This document shows positions 48,963 to 60,445 of a stretch of 64,000 nucleotides of DNA, piece by piece; the first letter of the stretch is position 1, and each line of letters opens with the position of its first letter. The stretch is taken from positions 186,001-250,000 of the forward strand of contig VZRN01005622.1 of the NCBI GenBank assembly GCA_013397935.1, written 5' to 3'. Source of the DNA: Dasyornis broadbenti. Taxonomy: Eukaryota; Chordata; Aves; Passeriformes; Dasyornithidae. The notes below the pieces were generated by a model. The model had not been told where the DNA came from, ran no database searches, and saw only the letters and a program-made list of their open reading frames with translations. The translations under genes and the position numbers were made by a program.

Positions 48963-51086
48963 GGAGAACTGGGAAACAGACATAAATCCCTTTTTCAGTC
49001 ATTGGTATCCATCCAGTCCAGATTGGCTTGTGGCTTGAGTCTTTTAGCTGGTTTGAATAGCTGAAGTCCTTGGTTTCAGAGCTGCAAGAAGAAAGACAAC
49101 CACGAGGTCACTTAGTATTTGAACTCGTTTTTCCTCGGAAGGAAAAGAAAAAGTGTGGCTAGAGTACTTGAAATTAAATGGAAATTAGGTTTTGGAACAA
49201 GCTGGAGTTCATTGCACTTGTAGCCATTAGAATAATAGGAATATCTTGCTGTAATGTGCAGCAGTTTTACTTTTCCAATCTTTTCTTCTGGAAAGGCAGA
49301 AGGCAGACATAATTTCATAGACAGTACAATCCACTTTGCAATTAGGAAGGAATATCTGCCTCTGTCTGAAGTAAATCTATTGTCATCCATTCAAAACTAA
49401 ATTGCTCAATAAATAAAATAAAGCAGCATTAATGGAGAATCATTTAAAGAACACTAGGCCAGCATTTATAGAAATAATTCGTCTTCTGGGAATGCAATCT
49501 GTGTATATCAGGGCAGGAATTGGGAACTGCTCATTTCTGCTCACTGCACTTCTGCAATCCCCTGGATCTGGAGACGGTCGCTCTGCATTGGCCCATTTCT
49601 CATGGAGAATTAGGGCATGGCAGACATGTCTCAAACAGAAGAATTGGAACCAAAAATAACCTTGTGAGAATCACTACTAACTGCATTCTAGAAAGCACAG
49701 AACCAAAAATCTTGCCTGTAATGTGTCTGCTTATTCAAATAAATAGTCCCTCACTAAATTGGCTTCATAGCTGTTAAACTGTGTGTCAAGTAGGGGATTT
49801 ATCTCTTTTGGGAGTGAGGTTTATCCTTTTTTGTTCACAATGAAATGGGTTATGCCAGGACACTGTCCCTGGCTTTTGCTGAACAGCACATATGGGCCAG
49901 CAGGAATCCAGCTTTGGGCTGTCAAGGGAGAGGGTCTGTGAGTTTATTTTTCCAAACACATAGTTGTTGTTTCATTGGCCAAATCTGATTTGCCTTGCTC
50001 AGAAAATTTTGTCCCATAAAGTTTACCTTAAAAAAGTAATTCTTTCCATGTTGGATTGGAAAGCATCTAAGCTTTATGTTTGTCCTGGTTTCACAAGGAT
50101 TGAAGAAGGAAAGAAAGATTACAGTTATATTTTCAAGATATCTCACTTTATTTGAAAAAGCAATCACACATTCTCATTTTGGAATGTAATTTTTTTATTG
50201 TCTCATGCAAGTTGTACACTGATTTTCAGAAGAGAGCTAACCACTGCTGTCAGTTGCTGCTATGTAAATGAAACAGTCGATTAAATGACAATTGGTTTAG
50301 ACCATAATCAAAATTTATAACAAATCAAATGGCAAATATGTAAAGTTTTTTGGTTTTGGAATACCAATGATTTCATTGTCTCAATTAAAACCTCTCAAAC
50401 CCATTAATTTCCTGACTTTTTCCCTACTTTAGTCTTTTACTTTCTCATCCAACACTAAAGTTCTTTTAGTGCTGTCTACAGGTCACTGGGGAATCCCATG
50501 TAACCAATAATATCAACGCTCAGTAAATTGGATTATTTTCACTGGATTGAATGAAATTTGACAGAATATTGCAATTTACAATTCCATAGTAAATAAATTA
50601 TTCAAGGCAGAATGTTCAACTGACTTAAATTATTTACAGTCTGAAAATGTGTAATGGGCAATCTCTAACAGAAAAAATAAAATATTGCAGTATATCTTGA
50701 ATACTTAATAATGATGCACTTAAGAAATCAAAGTCTGTTATCAAACTATGCCCATAAGTATTATTCTCCCAGCAACTGATTTTATTTTTTAAAGATAGCA
50801 AATCTAATTTATTATCTATTACAGAAAGAAGTTGCAAATTTCGAAGTTATCATTAAGTCCTATTTAAGTCACAAAATGTCTGTGTGAGGAATGTAACGCT
50901 GAGAATATATGGCTGGATATTTTCATTACCTTTGAACCTCACAGCAGTTTTTCTGAAAGTCTGAAGATTTTATATAACTTAATAAAAGACTGTACAGCTA
51001 AGAAGATAATGCACAAATGTAATTGTCCAACAATAGAATACACACTGTGCAAATTTAAAACAAATGTGTTTAAAACAGATGTTAGG

Positions 51087-51100
51087 AAAAAAAAAAAAAA
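51087..51100 (+). repeat. Poly(A) run, 14 bases
   Basis: Uninterrupted A14 with no element recognised. Confidence 0.8.
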
Positions 51101-51701
51101 TGTCTGTATGCATGGCAGATGACAAATTTTACCAAGAAATGAATTGAATGGAATTTTAAGGAGGAATAATTTTGACCAATATCAAAATTGCAGCACGTGT
51201 GCCTGTGGAAAAGTGCATTGGGTTCCATTGTGAGAAGATGTAATTAAAGTTGCACACCCTCACTGCAGGAGTTAAGCAAGCTGTGATCAAGGAAATGAAG
51301 CTTAACCTGGTCCGTTTCTAAGATGTGGAAATGTGGATTTTTTTTTCCCCTGAAGGCTCTTTCAAGGCTCCTTAACTGTAAGAGAAGTTCAAGGAGTTTC
51401 ACACTGCTGATAATTCTGTTCCCCTCAGTAACACAGGATTCAACCATTGCCACACAGGAGATGCTGTGGTTTACATTTGCGGAGTTGGGAAATTTTGGAA
51501 AAATCTCAGCATTTGTTGGAGTCCTTAGAATTTTTTGTGAAATCTTTTGAAGAGATAAAACCCAGTGTGGATGAAGGGAACAGCTAAAAGAGGAGACGAA
51601 ATATTCTCCCAAACACCCCACCCACTCTTAGATTCCTTCCATAGAAACCAGTCCACAACACAAATATTCAGGTATGGAAATTCCTTACTTAGATCATCTG
51701 C

Positions 51702-51880
51702 AAAAAAAAAAAAAAANNNNNNNNNNNNNNNNNNNGTTAGACAAATGAAAAAAAAAAAAAAAAAAACCCAAAACAACAACAACAACAACAATAAAACCCA
51801 AAAAAATAAAATAGAAAAAAACCCACAAAACAAAAAACCCACCCCAAAGCAAACTCAATAAAAATAAAATCAATAAAGCT
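51702..51880 (+). repeat. A-rich tract interrupted by assembly gap
   Basis: A15 runs directly into 19 undetermined bases. Past the gap come A19 (51748-51766), a short CAA microsatellite (about 51772-51792) and A-rich CCCAAAA/CCCACAA words to about 51875. The true length of the low-complexity tract is unknown. Confidence 0.85.
51717..51735. other. Assembly gap, 19 Ns
   Basis: Nineteen consecutive undetermined bases between poly(A) tracts. The size may be an estimate rather than a measurement. Confidence 0.99.
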
Positions 51881-52339
51881 CCTTACATTCCTCATTATAT
51901 CAAAGAAACAATGTGAATTATTCGAGGAACGAGCAACCCTATCTGCAGTGCAAAACACAAACCTTTTCCTGTTTTCTGGCCCGCTACACAAACCTGTGGC
52001 ATTAATAATCTAAAACTCTGGCTGAAAAAAATTGCCTTTTAGAAGTCCAAAACCAAAAATTTCTGGTCATCTCCTGTTCCTGGTTCAGACATCTCCTTGT
52101 GTGTTACTTGTTTGAATTCCATTCCAAAGACTGTCATTACTCCCGTATGCGTTGGAGAAAACTTAGGTCTGTAAATTGAGACTAAACTTCACCACAGGAT
52201 CCAGTCTCTAAAAGTTTGATGCTCAAATACCAAACTCATAACTCAGTGCTCAAGCTTCTAAATGTATTTTGTGCTCTGTATCCAGAATGAAAACTGGCTG
52301 TGGGTCTTGGTGTTAACAACAACTCATCTCTGATCTCAC

Positions 52340-52520
52340 GGGGAAAGCAAGCGAGGTGTGTCCAGAAGATTCTCTGGAGGTCAAAGCTGGAAGGCAGCGG
52401 TGTCAGGGAACTGTGATTATTCTGTTTGCTCAAACAGCAAGAGCTGAGCACAAGCCAGGCAAGTGGCCCCCGGTGGCTTGTGAAGAGGGGCTGATGCCAG
52501 TGTGTGACCCAAAGACTGCA
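52340..52520. other. GC-richer patch upstream of spliced-frame candidate
   Basis: About 180 bases clearly richer in G and C than the flanks, with few CpGs, immediately before a Kozak-like ATG at 52523. It could be a 5' untranslated region or promoter-proximal DNA if the downstream candidate is real. No TATA box or CpG island is evident. Confidence 0.2.
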
Positions 52521-52522
52521 CC

Positions 52523-52842
52523 ATGGCTCTGCCAGTCTCTGATTTGATGGAGAATGTCCCGGTAAGTGCTGCTGGAGATGCCTCAAGGAAGCGGGCGTTC
52601 CTGAGCGTGGGAGCTCCCAAAAAGGGTGAGAATAAAGGATGAAGTTTTCTTTTCAAACGACATTTTTCCTGCAGATCAATGAATTTCCCATCGTCTATAA
52701 AACCTGTGACTCGGGTCAAAAGGTTAGAAGACATTGGAAAACACTGAACAAGAGAATATTGGAAGAATCTTGTCAACACCTGAAAGGTGAAGATAGTACA
52801 AACACAATTCCATGTAACCTTTTGATATTCAATCTATTGTAA
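52523..52842 (+). CDS. Candidate two-exon small ORF, unproven
   Basis: An ATG at 52523-52525 sits in a good Kozak context (CACCATGG). Thirteen codons follow (MALPVSDLMENVP), then the consensus donor GTAAGT at 52562-52567. After 113 bases a pyrimidine tract and TTCCTGCAG give a strong acceptor ending at 52674. The next segment continues in the same phase for 55 codons to TAA at 52840-52842, beginning INEFPIVYKTCDSGQK, for a 68-residue product. A second donor-like GTTAGA at 52723 would end a 48-base exon, also in phase 0. AATAAA lies about 200 bases after the stop (53042-53047). I recognise no family, signal peptide or domain. The signals agree, but they were found by eye in 64 kb, so chance is a serious alternative. 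Confidence 0.15.
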
Positions 52843-54160
52843 AGGGAGATATCTTTCCAACAAATATATCTTCTAGATTCCATGGGTTTTTATAAAAGAG
52901 ATTTACCTCCAAGAATGCTTAAAAATATCTGTTTTAATTGAAAATATTATTCCCCCAAAGGACACTTAAGTGCTTTTGAGCATTCATATTAAAAAGTTAA
53001 GGTCAGAGAAGCGCTCAAAAATCCCAAGCAAAGCTAGAGTTAATAAAGAATATATTTGCAAAGAGAAGGACATTTTTCATGTGAAGAATTAGCAAATTAA
53101 ATAAAAGTTTACTAACCATGGAATAGCCATACCACAAAAGACTTCGGAAGGGAATTTTGTTTGTGATAGTAGATTATGTAAGAGTCCCCTTACATCATTA
53201 GATCAAGAAAAATTTATGTTTTCTTAGCTGAAATCACCTTCAGAAGTCTGTCCCATATATACACCGCCCTTGGCAAGATTAGAGTTAAAATCTAAAGTCA
53301 CACCCTTATGGAGGCAACAGTATTTTGGAACATAAATTCTGGTTTCAGAAATATCAGTGGTAAAATGATGAATGACTTGATGAAAGAAGTGTGAAACTAA
53401 TTTCTTTGCATTAAGCCTTCTACCTTCATTAGAATTTTTTTTTAAGAAGACCACATGTCCAGTTCTCCATCATCTCCAACAGATTTCTCCATGAAGAGAG
53501 AAGGAAATGGAGCGAGGATCAGAGAGAGGGACAATGTGACAGAATTTAAATTCTCAGGTCGGGATGAGGTGGCTTGCCTTAATAAGTACTCCTAAATTCC
53601 TAACGGCAAAAGATTTATTGATATCCGAATTACTGTTAAATGTTAATGCTCGTAAAGTTACTGCTGGTGTTATGTTATTAATTTTATTATCTAAAAGACA
53701 GAAGCTGGGTTCAAAGACTAGCCTAGCTAGCTGAGCGATTATTTTTGTTTTGCTTCGATATGTCTGAATTTTAACCACTCCAGAGATTTTAAAAGGAATG
53801 AATGGGGGAGAAATTGAACTGCTTCTCCTACATTTCGCACTTTTCCCACTTCCTACCCCTTTAGGAACAGTGCCTTTTTAGAAAGTGTCAGATGATGTAA
53901 AAAAAAAAAAAATCGCACTTCCATTTAATCCACTTAATGTGACAATTTTATTAATTATAGATTTCCATCAAAACCTCCAGTTATGAGTCCTCTCCTCCTA
54001 ATTTCAGGTATCTGTAGCACCCCAAAATTACATTTGGATTAATATGTGTGAAATACAAGCTTCAGCAACTCCTTAAAAGTTAAAGTTGTCTTAAAGATTT
54101 CCAGCACTATCTTTTACTTTTCCTTGCTGTCTAATGGGGTAAATTTTACTTTGGATGCCC
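52843..54160. other. AT-rich non-coding stretch
   Basis: No gene is recognised. The stretch at 53600-53790 is free of simple repeats, with TTATTAAT and CTAGCTAG words, and has the look of a conserved non-coding element, though this cannot be tested here. An A14 run lies at 53899-53912. Confidence 0.55.
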
Positions 54161-54252
54161 AAAAACCTTTCTTACATTTTTTCTTTTCTTTTTCGTTCTA
54201 GGAATTGTGTCAAGGGCAGTTGTACTGAAGAGCAAAAAAAAAAAAAAAAAAA
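54161..54252 (+). other. Strong splice-acceptor-like tract, then poly(A)
   Basis: About 30 almost pure pyrimidines end in TTCTAG at 54196-54201, one of the best acceptor contexts in the window. Only about 32 bases later lies an uninterrupted A19 run (54234-54252). The following frame is short and unrecognised. It may be a functional acceptor, or a low-complexity T-tract and A-tract pair. Confidence 0.2.
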
Positions 54253-57200
54253 TGGCCCTTTAAGTGGCTTGAAAAAGATGTAACACGGCTTTGCTTATTT
54301 CTAATGCTTGTAGAACCTGGCTGCAAGCTTTGCCAGTCTGGATTTGGAATTTACAGTGCAAAGCTGCTGGATGTTACAGCCTCTCAGCATTACGTGAATC
54401 CTGCACAGTGCCCAGTCACTGCTCCTGGCTGGAGAGCTCAGCTCAGCAAAAAAAATACCATTTCCAATATTGCCTTTCACAAAGATGTCGCTGATGCCTC
54501 AAAACAACCAGATGAACATGAGATTCTTCCTTACCTGGTCACTCTCAAGTTATCGATTTTATACTCTTTGTTTGTTCCTTATGATTAGGTCCAAATCTAA
54601 AAACTGTAATAGAAGTGAAAATATTCCAAGACATGGCTGGTTTAAATAACATTTCAGTAAATACATGTAGCCACCATGCCTCAAAATTTTGGAAAAAAAA
54701 AACAAAATCTGAATTTTTCAGAGTGTAGACCCTGTCCATTAATCCTCTTTTAGTAAATCCACCCATTAGTAGCCAGAATAAAATAATACACAGAAGAATA
54801 TTTGATTACCATCAGAGGCAGAGTAATAGCTCAGTATTGGTGAGCAGCTATTAGAGGCAGCAAAGTCAATTTATCTTTTCAGGTTAAGCCTCTGTTACAC
54901 CCTCAGAAAATACATGAAATGTGAAATAAGGGTGAGTGACAACTTTCCATGGACAAAAAGAGAGAAGAAACCACTTGGGTGCCCAGTAGCCAATAAATCA
55001 CCGCAGTCCAGAACTTGCCATGTTTTATTCTTCTTGCATATTAACAGAGGTGGCTGGAAAAAAACTCCTTGCAGGAAAGTTTTACCCACGCTGTTGATTT
55101 AATCAAAATGTTCTACATTTATCTTGACAGGATTTTCCTTTCCATTGTTTTTGTTTTCATGGAGTATGGCAAGGTGAGTAACCTTAATTTAATGATCTGC
55201 TGTCAAATTTGCAGTTTTCCTTAAAATATTTGACAGAAAAGCCACACACTCACATAAGTATTGGACTTGTTCTTAGGTATTTCATGGGCAAAAAATAATT
55301 TAAATAAAATGGTTGGAAAAATATGAAGAGGAGATGTTCAAATAAAATCAAGCTGTTAGTCAAACTAGGAATATATTTTCTCAGTACTCTTGACCCGTTT
55401 TAAGAAGCACATGTTAAAGTTTTATGTATTCTTCTTAAACTAATACTATTTTGGAAACCAATTCTAATATTGTATCTACTATAATTTATTCTCCCACTAA
55501 TGCAAAAAGTTTTATCAAGCTTTTTCCATTTGATTCAGTCTGGCTATAAGAACATGTTCTTTAAAGGCAGCAGATAGCAGGCACTTATTGTACAATACTT
55601 TTAAATTTAAGTTGGAAAGATTTAAAGGTGTTTCTTTTTCTGCCGAGGATATTTTTCTAGATAAAATAAACACAGCTTGCATGAACGAGAGAGGTAATAG
55701 AACAGATAATGACATTTTCTGCTTTGAATTAGATCCAACCATTTCAGCAGGGTGAAGTTATCATTACCTTAAATACCTCAATTCATTTGTGTCTGGAAAT
55801 TCAGAGCAGTGATTTTAAAGTTTTAAATTTTATAAGGTCTAAAATTATAGTTAAAATTCAATTGTCTATGGCCCTTCAAGGCTAAAAGGAAACAGTCCCA
55901 CTTCATTTTCTATTACCTAATATAAATTGCCTGGAATAAATATGAAGCCAGCTATCAAGGTATTTTAACCACACTTTGAGTTTTACAGCAGCAATTACAC
56001 AAATATCTTTTTCTGATAGTTTGGCTGCATACTTCACTGTCTATTTATTTCTTACTTACAGTAATACAATGTTTCTCTTCTTGGACTAATGTTGCATACT
56101 TTACTACCTGAAACAGATGTGCAGAAAAGCTTAAAAGGACAGAAATATCTTTCCACTTCAGTTCAAGTGTTCATTTCATAAATGCAGGGCAGAAAATTCC
56201 TCGTCCCATTTTAGCAGCTCACTTATGTGGTGCAGCCAGCTCGCTGTAAAGACCTCCTCTCAAAATTCATTTGAAAATCCCTCAATCCTTTTGCCTCATG
56301 GAATATTCATTGTCTCTCTCTATAGATGAGTTTCTCTGTTTACTATGCATCCTGGTTTGCATCACCTCGCTCGCACAGAAACAAATGAACTCTTGGAATT
56401 GCACAAATTGAATTTTAATCAAGGGGAGTGAGAATAACTTTAAAGGCACTTAAATCAGACTTAGAAATCAAAACAGTCTGTTTTTAGCTGTGTGATATAA
56501 TCCTAAAGCTATGCTCCTGAGGTTTTTTAGGATGTCAAATAAATGAAGATACCGAATGAAAGACAGAGATGGAAAGTCTGAGTCCTTTTTAGGTGTGATT
56601 AAAAAAACATAGGTGTAACTACCTTTTATTCATATTTCCATTTCTGCTAATGAATTATCTCCAATTCTTTCTGAAACCCATGTAAGTTACTCTTGGCTGT
56701 ACAAGTCCCTCTAGTGGCATCATGTTTGTCACAGCCAGCCATAAAACCTTAGTTCTGTTTCTCATTCCTAATCCCTATAATAGTTAAAATCTACCAATTG
56801 AACAAGCAGAACAATACTGAGCTTTAAACTCATTTGATAGTCCCAGGAACAGCTCAAATTGTGTTCATGTTATTCACACTGTACATTCTTAAGATTAATA
56901 TGTTTTCCAAAAAAATTAGCTTTGTTGATGTCACTCAGTATTTGGAGCAAGGTGTGTCAGTTTGTTGTTAGTTCTGAAATATGAAGAAGGTAAGGACTTT
57001 ATGTTCTCATCTGCTTTTGGCTTCTGACTATAAAAGAATTAAAAATGGTATTACATTTTGCATTTTGAAAATACTCTTCCTTGTTTAAAGTAGTCAGAAG
57101 TAACAGATTTTCTAAAGCAGTGGCAGTGGCAATATTTTATTTCAACTTTCTCATCTCCATGAGAACAACATTTGCCCTAATATTTCTTAAGGCAAAAACC

Positions 57201-58533
57201 ATTAACTTCTGCCTACTGTTAACTTTCAATGCAGCATTAAGTGAATGTTTCAGAATTAGCAGCAATCCACCTTGAAAAGGTGTTTTAGAAATTTAGGCTG
57301 AGATATTAACAGCATCTGTACCAAGATATTTAAAATTCTTACTTGAGTTATTACGAGTGACTGATTATCCCATGATCAGCGGTTCAAACAGATTTGCTCT
57401 CTTTCAAAGACTCCTTTTTTCCTGGAAGAAGCTACATTTCTAAATTGAAATGTCTAGTTGTATACTTATTTAATTGCTGTTTATTTCCTTTTATGTCCAG
57501 TGATTATAGTTGTCTTTCAGATTCTGGAATTAAATAAACATCACAGATCAAAAGATGAGATTATTCTTACCGTATAATGCTAAATAATAATGTAATATTT
57601 TAGCTCCTTCTTCAGTTGCTAGGTTCCCAGAGATGCCACCCACCCTTTATTGTTGAAGTTTTCTCCTATTACATCTGCAGCTGATGACTACAATTACTAT
57701 ATTTAGTCATTTTTATTTACAGAAATATCTTATTCTTCACAGAAATGATGGTGGCATCCAGGTAGACTTTTTAAAAGGCTTCTTTGGAGGTCATTGTAAT
57801 TTATGTTCATCCTTTCATTGGCTAGTAATTATTAACAAAGCTGACAGAGCATTTAAGATGATCCAAATTAATAGATTCCAGGAACCAAAGTAGAACATTT
57901 TCAGGTTTATATGAAGTTTTTTGCGGTTTTTTTAATCATCTTTTAAAGATCAAAAGCACAGTCTTGCTGGAGGACTGTCAATTTTCACTAATCTCAGCGG
58001 ACGGGGTGATCACAACTGGAGCCTTGTTGTGTAAAGTGGATTGCAGATAAAATGTACAGAATAAAATATTGGCAAACACTTGCTCCTCAAAGCCTGTAAA
58101 GAACATTGTTTACCCTGAGTGCTTCTGTGCCTGGATAAGATATTTGCAAACAGCCCATGCACACTGGTGGTTTTTATACACCTTGCACGGTAAATGACGC
58201 CGTGAATGAACCCTGATGAATAGAAGCAGCCATGCATCCAGGACAGAGGTGCTAAAATCCTGCTCCGCACTGTTAGAAAACCCTGCAAGGATTAGGAAGA
58301 GGCAGCCGGATGAAGTTGTGGCAGGGAAGGATCTTAGCAAAGTCAGGCAGAAGTTCTTAAGATCTTAGCAAATAATGAATCACAGCAAAGATAAAGTCAC
58401 AGACACCTGTGCAGAAACAATCGCTGTAAGCACAGGAGTTTCAAAGTTTGAAGTAAGCCCTCAAAGAGGTTGCTATCACAAAGTTGTCACACACACCTTG
58501 GATTTTAATTTTTCAGTATTATTACTTCCTTAC
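54253..58533. other. AT-rich non-coding stretch
   Basis: No gene or clear transposon is recognised. The frame at 54304-54588 is open but unremarkable. A CTCF-like word lies at 56705-56719. GATCTTAGCAAA occurs twice, at 58330-58341 and 58361-58372. Confidence 0.55.
56705..56719 (-). promoter_or_regulatory. CTCF-like motif, minus orientation
   Basis: GTCCCTCTAGTGGCA matches the reverse-complement CTCF core except for T in place of the leading G. It has the same orientation as the site at 48945. Motif match only. Confidence 0.3.
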
Positions 58534-58585
58534 TTTTTTGTTAAAAGATAACTAAATGCTTTTTTGTTAAAAGATAACTAAATGC
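58534..58585. repeat. 26-bp perfect tandem duplication
   Basis: Copies at 58534-58559 and 58560-58585 are identical. Each starts with six T and includes GTTAAAAGATAACTAAATGC. Perfect identity suggests a recent event or an assembly duplication. Confidence 0.9.
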
Positions 58586-60039
58586 TTTCACATAGAAAAA
58601 AATTCACATTTTCACTAAGTTTTAGTTAAAATCATAATGACTTTGGCATTGAAAAACTCAGGAAGGTCTTTTGTTTCTCACTTCCCAACATGTCCCATGT
58701 TTCCTCAATGTTGTGTGTGATCTGTCAATCCAAAAAATATATTCAAAAACTTCATTCTCATAGAAAAAAATAAGTACTTAGAGAAAAAGTTGAGGTAAGA
58801 TGGGTGGGAAGAGAGACACTTACTGTCCAGAACAGGGATTAGACCTTTTTTAAACTTTATAACCTTTGGTCACTCTCTGTTCTATCCATTGCTGACAATT
58901 CCAACCCACACGATCTGTTCAGCCACCTGCGATGAGCATTGATTTCAGTGACAAGGTCACAGCAAAAGGTCGGGACAGAATCGAGTTTGTCTTCCCGAAA
59001 CTCGCACAACAAGTGATGCTGGTAATGCCTGGCTGTCTCACTTGGTTTCAGAGTCCTGAACACTGCAGTCCTGTGTATCGAACGAAGCAGGGATCAGGCA
59101 CTAAACCACATTTTATATGAGCAAAATAATACATTTGCAATGCTTATTTACAAGACGGAAGCTCAAATCTTTATTTTTTGCAATTGTCGTTTTGACTGAA
59201 ATCATTTTATTAAAATAAAAATGGAATTTCCAAGGTTTTATAAAATAGGCTTGCTGATACACAGCAACACTCTTTAATAATTCCCCTTAATTCTTTGTCA
59301 CGAACAGCACTTGGAACCTTATTCTTCCACCTGTCTGTTGATCACAGTGTCCCAACCCAGCACCTAATATTGTAAATACCTCATTTCTAAATACCATAAG
59401 AATGTAAAAAGCTGGGAAATTCACATACAAAAATTATAGAAGTAGCTAAATTTTGAGGATCTTCCTTCAGCAATACATATCAGTATCCAATTTGTTATCA
59501 ACTTTATCTCTAAAGTTTTAAAATCTTTAAATACACAAAAATAAGGATTTAATGGTCACTCTGAAGGCATAAACCCATGGCTCCTTACAGTTATGTGCAA
59601 AATTCTCTTGGACATCCAAATGCACTCCTCAAACATCCGATAAACGAGTTGTCATTGCTGGTGGAAAGCAATATTTTGTCCAAGCAAAACTGTAATTTTT
59701 AGAGCATCTGGCACTAATGAATGTTAATTGTACTTGATAGATATTTCACAGATATTTTAAATAAATAAACTTGATGACATGTTGCCTTTTTGCAAAGTTC
59801 ATTTACTACTTTGTGTCTCCATTCCAAGATGTCCTTTTCATGTTTTAAGGACAAAGTAAAGGCAGCCTGACAGATCCAAATTTACTGAAGTTATAGTGAC
59901 TGGCTACCTCCTATAGATCAGTGTGAGAGCGTGCCAAGGACAGATGTTTTCACATCTGGGATAGTTTGTTTATTGCTGATACTTTTCCACAATTGGTTAC
60001 AATATTTTGTGTAGAATTTAGGACAAAATGATTGCAGCA
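58586..60039. other. AT-rich non-coding stretch
   Basis: No gene is recognised. A 24-base word at 59103-59126 resembles the tandem duplication at 46.5 kb. Frames are short and show no domains. Confidence 0.55.
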
Positions 60040-60445
60040 GATATGTTTGGTGGCGTGATGAAGGACTTTTGCATATAACTGAGAATAATTTGATTTACCA
60101 TTTCCAGGAGTTGCTCAGATTATATCCCCTGTGTTGACATAATTAGCCCCCCATGTCTCACACACGATGTAGTTACCACATCCTTTGCCACTTTCGCATG
60201 GGAATTGCTTCTCACGGAGGAGGTCAGCTCAGTTTGTGCAGAAATGGATGCGTCACACCACACCAGTTGCTAAAACAACGCAAACACATATAGGAGCTAC
60301 TGTTCCAACACAGCATTAATCTGTGGTAATAACAAACACGTTTGCTCAGGTGCCTGAAGCAATTCCTGCATTAAGCTGCAGTTGGATAAGGGCAAAATGA
60401 TGCATCTTTATAAGCCTGATTGTTTGCCTGTATTGTTATTTGTAC
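60040..60445. promoter_or_regulatory. Possible motif-dense regulatory block
   Basis: About 400 bases free of simple repeats. They carry an RFX-like inverted pair (GTTGCTAAAACAAC, 60266-60279, one mismatch in the second half), an octamer-like TTTGCATATA near 60069, TGTTTGC (forkhead-like) and ATTGTT (SOX-like) words near 60420-60440, and ATGCGTCA (CRE-like) near 60248. This texture is common in vertebrate enhancers. It is motif reading only. Confidence 0.2.

Larger units (their letters stand above)
48322..52339. other. AT-rich non-coding stretch with assembly gap
   Basis: No gene is recognised. The stretch includes a CTCF-like site at 48945-48962, an A14 run at 51087-51100, and the gap with A-rich flanks near 51.7 kb. 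The frames around 51525-51861 run through Ns and homopolymers and are artefacts. Confidence 0.6.

Noticed and set aside
51525..51861. Open frames on both strands spanning the gap
   Set aside because: They run through Ns and homopolymers, so the translations are meaningless.
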